Origin: Sphaeroforma arctica JP610
Lineage: Eukaryota > Opisthokonta > Ichthyosporea > Ichthyophonida
DNA length: 20,337 nucleotides
NCBI RefSeq assembly: GCF_001186125.1
Contig: NW_014040027.1
Coordinates: forward strand, 1-20,337
Direction of reading: 5' to 3'
Positions 19,301-20,337 of the stretch are shown one piece after another (the first letter of the stretch is position 1; every line of letters begins with the position of its first letter). Both the position numbers and the translations under genes were made by a program. The notes beneath the pieces are model-generated. The model was not told where the DNA came from. It made no database searches and saw nothing but the letters and a program-made list of their open reading frames with translations.

Positions 19301-19958
19301 TGTGTATATGTGTGTGCCTTGGACTTTGTGTGTGTGAAAGAGGGTGTAGAATATGTATATGAATATGAGCCTATGTAAGCATTCTTGCGCGTGTATGTGC
19401 ACATATATATGAAGAAGTCAGAATTCTTCCTAAATCTTATCACTTTGAGAGCGAGTGGCTCAAATAATGTGTAGCCAACATCAACATAGTCATAGACAGC
19501 CCGTACCCGAATCGGGTTCACGCCTACAACAGTTGTAGCTTTCGGACATCGCAATTACCTCCCAGATACAAACTACGTCTCCAAACGTACTTGTGTTCTA
19601 ACACTACTTTTTGCAGTGAATCACAATATTAATTTTGCTATCAAACTTTCATATCTCAAATTCACTTGAACGTGAAAATACCAGCCTCAATCTTTTTTTA
19701 CCTGTTGGGCACTCAAACCCCTAATTAAACAAATATCATTATTAAATACAGTCTCCGCCTATAATATCATCAACACAAACTCTACGCACCCTATTGTTGG
19801 TCAGCTTTTGGAACTTATCGGCCTCATCTTTCTGTTCCTTGAACTGTTTCTTCTCTGAGTTGATACCCTTGCGGCGTTGGTAGAAGTCTTTGAGTTCCTC
19901 TTCCGCTTTCTCCTTCTCGACCTGCGCATTTTCATAATCGGGTTTCATCGCTCCGGAA
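5656..19958 (-). CDS. SMC1: SMC1, cohesin core ATPase subunit (24 exons, 5' end outside window)
   Basis: Structural maintenance of chromosomes protein 1. With SMC3 and the kleisin RAD21/SCC1 it forms the cohesin ring, which holds sister chromatids and extrudes DNA loops in the nucleus. The spliced exons give about 1,071 residues: end of the N-terminal head, N-terminal coiled coil, hinge (exons 9-12), C-terminal coiled coil, then the C-terminal head with the LSGGEK signature, Walker [13 protein letters not shown] and the IVISLK strand. Exon order, segment lengths and many short blocks match vertebrate SMC1 as I remember it (for example [37 protein letters not shown]), and SMC1 fits better than SMC2, 3 or 4. 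Walker A and roughly 150 N-terminal residues lie beyond the right edge. All junctions keep phase. Donors are mostly GTATGT or GTRNGT, and one is GC. Introns not mentioned elsewhere show only AT-rich sequence with no visible structure. The gene converges on the plus-strand gene to its left. Confidence 0.95.
6441..6549 (-). CDS. SMC1: SMC1 exon 23: Walker B and D-loop
   Basis: Encodes [20 protein letters not shown] followed by [22 protein letters not shown] is Walker B with its catalytic Glu, and DAALD is the D-loop. All key residues are present. Donor GTATTT. Confidence 0.97.
6747..6871 (-). CDS. SMC1: SMC1 exon 22: ABC signature motif
   Basis: Encodes [18 protein letters not shown] and [26 protein letters not shown] is the ABC-type signature that contacts ATP bound on the partner head. 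It is intact, including the [12 protein letters not shown] helix. It ends in phase 2 before donor GTAAAT; the split codon is Ser. Confidence 0.97.
7525..7645 (-). CDS. SMC1: SMC1 exon 21: C-terminal head
   Basis: Encodes [20 protein letters not shown] followed by [20 protein letters not shown]. It matches [36 protein letters not shown], the start of the C-terminal ATPase lobe. It ends in phase 0 before donor GTGTGT. Confidence 0.95.
8297..8376 (-). CDS. SMC1: SMC1 exon 20: coil entering the C-terminal head
   Basis: After GATATTGCAG it reads [17 protein letters not shown] and RAMQKKRFQ, matching [25 protein letters not shown] of SMC1A. It ends in phase 2 (TT) before donor GTATGT; the split codon is Leu. 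The 3' splice site belongs to the GC-AG intron. Confidence 0.92.
8733..8875 (-). CDS. SMC1: SMC1 exon 19: C-terminal coil, [10 protein letters not shown] block, GC donor
   Basis: Contains [15 protein letters not shown] and [20 protein letters not shown], matching APNMKAMEKLESVRDKFQE of SMC1A. The exon ends KAIE with the next six bases GCACGT, a GC-AG intron donor. Any nearby GT donor would break the frame. With the GC donor, spacing to the next exon ([10 protein letters not shown]) equals that of SMC1A. Confidence 0.9.
9046..9174 (-). CDS. SMC1: SMC1 exon 18: acidic linker before the head
   Basis: Encodes [20 protein letters not shown] and then [15 protein letters not shown]. It corresponds to the acidic loop of vertebrate SMC1 and the following IEIDYGDL block. 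The loop here has several Asp/Glu-flanked Ser/Thr but no SQ or TQ, unlike the ATM sites of the vertebrate loop. Both ends are split codons (Gly at the start, Glu at the end). Donor GTATGT. Confidence 0.92.
9234..9257. repeat. (TA)12 microsatellite
   Basis: Twenty-four bases of perfect TA repeat in the SMC1 intron between exons 17 and 18. Confidence 0.97.
9633..9756 (-). CDS. SMC1: SMC1 exon 17: C-terminal coil with the LLxAC block
   Basis: Contains [20 protein letters not shown] followed by KKGKM, matching [30 protein letters not shown] of SMC1A, a reliable SMC1 landmark. It ends in phase 1 before donor GTGAGT; the split codon becomes Gly. Confidence 0.94.
10467..10682 (-). CDS. SMC1: SMC1 exon 16: C-terminal coiled coil
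   Basis: A 72-codon exon, phase 0 at both ends, after TTGGTACACAG and before donor GTATGT. It starts [15 protein letters not shown] and ends HLNSAQQKM. It is almost continuous coiled coil in the position of the EDENEIEKLKKEEQ to THLQKEV segment of SMC1A. Confidence 0.92.
10770..10860 (-). pseudogene. Decayed tandem copy of SMC1 exon 15 (3' part plus donor)
   Basis: The plus strand reads GTACCCTTTGGCAATCTTCA and, further on, AGGCGGCTGATGCGCCTATC. Exon 15 has GTACCTTCTTGGCAATCCTC and AGGCGGCTGATGTGACTGTC in the same order. Offset is 164 bp at the GGCGGCTGAT anchor. Small length changes put the copy out of frame with the exon. It lies just past the true donor, inside the intron. Confidence 0.85.
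10936..11070 (-). CDS. SMC1: SMC1 exon 15: C-terminal coiled coil
   Basis: A 45-codon exon, phase 0 at both ends, after GAACCACAG and before donor [23 protein letters not shown] and [10 protein letters not shown] align with KRQNEIAKKRLEFENQ and QLDFEKNQL of SMC1A. A degenerate tandem copy lies about 160 bp downstream in the intron. Confidence 0.93.
11236..11310 (-). pseudogene. Decayed tandem copy of SMC1 exon 14 (3' end plus donor and flank)
   Basis: ACCTCGTAGTGGGAGATATT resembles ACCTCGTAGTCTCGGATATT at the exon 14 donor, and the reading [11 protein letters not shown] parallels [11 protein letters not shown]. Further along, CCCTCGAGTACTGTGAT parallels CTCTCGAGTACCGTGAC. About 30 bp of the exon are missing between the two blocks. 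Intronic flank next to the donor is also similar, so the duplication carried the donor. Offset is 226 bp. Confidence 0.85.
11466..11675 (-). CDS. SMC1: SMC1 exon 14: C-terminal coiled coil
   Basis: A 70-codon exon, phase 0 at both ends, after CATTCCAG and before donor GTATGT. It contains [19 protein letters not shown], the strongly conserved EEVFEEFCREIGVRNIREFE block of SMC1. A decayed tandem copy of its 3' end lies 226 bp further along the transcript. Confidence 0.95.
11951..12100. repeat. Imperfect 96-bp tandem repeat in the SMC1 intron between exons 13 and 14
   Basis: TCCACTCCCAATCACG followed by CTCTTTAACAGCTGTATATCGA (from about 11954) recurs as CCCACTTCCAATCACG followed by CTTCTTTGGCAGTTGTACATAGA (from about 12051). 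Offset is 96 bp at CAATCACG. On the minus strand the second unit reads TGCCAAAGAAGGTGCGTGAT, resembling the exon 15 donor TGCCAAGAAGGTACGTGTG. It may be another exon-derived remnant. Confidence 0.6.
12361..12516 (-). CDS. SMC1: SMC1 exon 13: C-terminal coiled coil
   Basis: A 52-codon exon, phase 0 at both ends, after CATAACTAG and before donor GTATGT. It runs from [16 protein letters not shown] to LSQFQQDME, with heptad-like spacing, as the descending coil begins after the hinge. Confidence 0.9.
12928..12987 (-). CDS. SMC1: SMC1 exon 12: hinge exit, GVMTGG motif
   Basis: A 20-codon exon, phase 0 at both ends, reading [20 protein letters not shown]. It matches [20 protein letters not shown] of SMC1A. 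The glycine-rich turn is a hallmark of SMC hinges, and its register fixes both splice sites exactly. Donor GTATTC. Confidence 0.95.
13201..13240 (-). pseudogene. Second remnant of the SMC1 exon 11 donor region
   Basis: GAACTACCGATCTGCGAATC followed by AGAGTGC resembles GAACTACCTACCGATCTGCG and GATCAACGTGC around the exon 11 donor. It lies 135 bp below the first remnant, so the three donors form a ladder of nearly equal steps. The remnant is short (about 40 bp), and support comes mainly from the spacing. Confidence 0.6.
13341..13450 (-). pseudogene. Decayed tandem copy of SMC1 hinge exon 11, first remnant
   Basis: The plus strand runs CTACCGATC ... GAGCCATCAATAGTGACACT ... CGCGAAGCACAGCGCATCCG ... 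CTTGCAATGTGCCACACAAA. This is the same order as exon 11 at 13479-13585 (CCATCGATGGTGACAC, CCAAAGCACAGTGCTTTCG, CCTGCAAAGTGTCACATAC). It includes the donor and about 100 bp of exon. Offset is 137 bp. The frame is broken. Confidence 0.88.
13483..13672 (-). CDS. SMC1: SMC1 exon 11: hinge domain core
   Basis: Encodes [37 protein letters not shown] and [15 protein letters not shown]. These match the SMC1 hinge features KLVIDVIRY, CGNALVCD and HKTVALDGTLFQKSG. The exon ends in phase 0 before donor GTAGGT. Two degenerate copies of the 3' part of this exon with its donor lie in the following intron, at about 136-bp steps (see the repeat entries). Confidence 0.95.
13916..14063 (-). CDS. SMC1: SMC1 exon 10: hinge domain
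   Basis: Encodes [20 protein letters not shown] and then [19 protein letters not shown], the first half of the hinge that dimerises with SMC3. KNMDAIVVD is nearly identical to the animal block. It begins with two bases completing Gly and ends in phase 2 (CT plus A gives Leu) before donor GTAAGT. Confidence 0.95.
14540..14744 (-). CDS. SMC1: SMC1 exon 9: end of N-terminal coil and start of hinge
   Basis: Starts [18 protein letters not shown] and continues to [16 protein letters not shown] and [15 protein letters not shown], the classic entry to the SMC1 hinge (animal form KRLYPG-VYGRLIDLC). It ends in phase 1; its G joins the next exon to make the Gly of MGKNMDA. Donor GTATGT. Confidence 0.94.
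15305..15485 (-). CDS. SMC1: SMC1 exon 8: N-terminal coiled coil
   Basis: One base completes the split Arg codon; 60 codons follow, starting [10 protein letters not shown] and ending THSRDSTK before the weak donor GTTGGT. The acceptor CTACCTACAG is preceded by a pyrimidine-rich stretch and a CTAAC branch-point-like motif. An in-frame alternative acceptor 39 bp upstream (exon from 15524) would add 13 codons. The chosen form makes the distance from the YxxLK block to the hinge match animal SMC1 to within about one residue. Confidence 0.82.
15796..15899 (-). CDS. SMC1: SMC1 exon 7: N-terminal coiled coil
   Basis: Starts after TTTTGATGCAG with [11 protein letters not shown], the counterpart of the YHRLKEEASK block of SMC1A, and ends in phase 2 (AGT CG) before donor GTAAGA. 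It encodes 34 full codons plus a split arginine codon. Confidence 0.88.
16305..16542. repeat. Compound microsatellite (CA)8 followed by long (TA)n/ATATCT tract
   Basis: Sixteen bases of CA repeat run directly into about 220 bp of TA, TATATC and ATAGATAT units with a short interruption near 16459-16485. It lies in the intron between exons 6 and 7. The AT part can fold back on itself almost throughout. Confidence 0.95.
16623..16727 (-). CDS. SMC1: SMC1 exon 6: N-terminal coiled coil
   Basis: A 35-codon exon, phase 0 at both ends, after AATCATACAG and before donor GTGCAT. It carries [17 protein letters not shown] and [12 protein letters not shown], equivalent to the RDLTLEENQ region of SMC1A. 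An in-frame alternative acceptor 54 bp upstream (exon from 16781) would add 18 codons. The shorter form gives gap-free spacing against SMC1 relatives and is preferred. Confidence 0.88.
17105..17182 (-). CDS. SMC1: SMC1 exon 5: N-terminal coiled coil
   Basis: A 26-codon exon, phase 0 at both ends, after ATCAATAG and before donor GTGTGT. It contains [20 protein letters not shown]. Joined to exon 4, it spaces the RP and SKQE blocks the same number of residues apart as in vertebrate SMC1 proteins (counted by eye), which supports both splice sites. Confidence 0.9.
17504..17539. repeat. 15-bp minisatellite, 2.4 copies
   Basis: AACGTGAAGTATCAG occurs twice in perfect tandem and is followed by AACGTG. 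It lies in the intron between SMC1 exons 4 and 5. Confidence 0.95.
17777..17848 (-). CDS. SMC1: SMC1 exon 4: N-terminal coiled coil
   Basis: A 24-codon exon, phase 0 at both ends, after ACATTGCAG and before donor [20 protein letters not shown] matches the SELNQKRPQYIKAK block of vertebrate SMC1, a conserved spot (basic-x-Pro) in the N-terminal coil. Confidence 0.9.
18399..18542 (-). CDS. SMC1: SMC1 exon 3: N-terminal coiled coil
   Basis: A 48-codon exon, phase 0 at both ends, after ATTTGTAG and before donor GTGAGC. It runs from [17 protein letters not shown] to FDDQIRDK and is strongly charged, as expected for coiled coil. It fills the interval between the LFQLW block and the RELKKVRP block at the length seen in animal SMC1. 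Confidence 0.9.
18901..18930 (+). repeat. G-rich tract with quadruplex potential
   Basis: Runs of GGG, GGG, G8 and GGG separated by short A/T-containing spacers on the plus strand, which is the template strand for SMC1. It lies about 26-55 bp inside the intron after exon 2, so the pre-mRNA there is C/U-rich. Confidence 0.7.
18957..19025 (-). CDS. SMC1: SMC1 exon 2: N-terminal coiled coil
   Basis: A 69-bp, 23-codon exon, phase 0 at both ends, between TTGCCTTCAG and donor GTATGT. It reads [16 protein letters not shown], the counterpart of the VQLQLFKLYHNE segment of animal SMC1. The short FxLFQLW block is a characteristic landmark. A G-rich tract lies in the intron just downstream. Confidence 0.9.
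19790..19958 (-). CDS. SMC1: SMC1 exon 1 of window: end of head domain into N-terminal coiled coil
   Basis: Begins after TTTGCAG with one base that completes a split codon, then [12 protein letters not shown], and ends NNR before donor GTGCGT. The SGA block corresponds to the ISRSGEL region of animal SMC1, where the head passes into the coiled coil. What follows is Lys/Glu-rich coiled coil with [20 protein letters not shown], matching the [20 protein letters not shown] part of vertebrate SMC1. The preceding exon is not found within 19959-20337. Confidence 0.92.
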
Positions 19959-20337
19959 CTGCAAACAAATCATATCGCATCATTGATTAAACTTAGACCA
20001 AATTGAACATTCAATGTGAGAATATTACATGTATTAGGTGTTTTTCGTTTGAGAATCAGGTACAACTAGTTCGTGCATATTCGGATTCTGCATCCAACCC
20101 ATCCCATGTGCTACGGCATGATAAACAAATGCCATCAGTCCTTTCGATTGTATTGACGGAGGCTGTATTGAAACGAGAGGATTTGTGTTTACATCTATCT
20201 CACAAATACCTCACAATGTTTCGCAAGTGAGAAGCTTAGTTTACTGTCAGACAATCATGAAGAGTCTCAGCACTATGCGTGCTAGAAAATGCTAGCAGCA
20301 ATAAGTTTAGGCGGATAGGGGGGAAGAGAAGATGGGG

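Noticed and set aside
20210-20226. Possible upstream SMC1 exon ending LRNIV on the minus strand before GTATTT
   Set aside because: The phase fits, but the sequence does not resemble the FEEIS block expected there and no acceptor is evident. The true upstream exon is probably outside the window.
1-20337. Viral, retroelement, CRISPR or bacterial operon content
   Set aside because: No reverse transcriptase, integrase, capsid or regular direct-repeat spacer pattern seen. All strong coding signal is spliced eukaryotic sequence.

Overview
This window is nuclear DNA from an intron-dense eukaryote. It is dominated by one recognisable gene on the minus strand, SMC1, the cohesin ATPase subunit. I traced 24 coding exons from 19958 down to a stop codon at 5656. 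They are joined by GT-AG introns of about 170-760 bp (one is GC-AG), and codon phase is preserved across every junction. The exons encode about 1,071 residues in order: end of the N-terminal head, N-terminal coiled coil, hinge, C-terminal coiled coil, then the C-terminal head with signature motif and Walker B. The first ~150 residues, including Walker A, lie beyond the right edge. Total length would be close to the ~1,230 residues usual for SMC1.

On the plus strand at the left end is the 3' part of a second gene (about 87-4015). It is a chain of six candidate exons with consistent phases. I do not recognise the product; its tail is Ser/Thr-rich and carries a PPxY-type motif. The two genes converge, separated by about 1.6 kb (4016-5655) in which I see no gene. 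Just inside the 3' end of the plus-strand gene, a 388-bp element with inverted repeats and a TTA duplication looks like a PIF/Harbinger-type MITE.

The most unusual signal lies in the introns. At least three SMC1 exons (11, 14 and 15), and probably one exon of the plus-strand gene, are followed immediately 3' (in the direction of transcription) by a decayed tandem copy of the exon's 3' part with its donor and some flanking intron. Behind the hinge exon there is a ladder of two remnants at ~136-bp spacing. A 96-bp imperfect tandem repeat in another SMC1 intron may belong to the same class. This suggests repeated local duplications that splicing has tolerated.

Taxon: many short phase-diverse introns, introns AT-richer than exons, and weak polypyrimidine tracts suggest a protist, fungal or early-branching opisthokont genome rather than yeast or a vertebrate. 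I cannot assign it further from sequence alone. No viral element, CRISPR array, rRNA or tRNA gene was seen.
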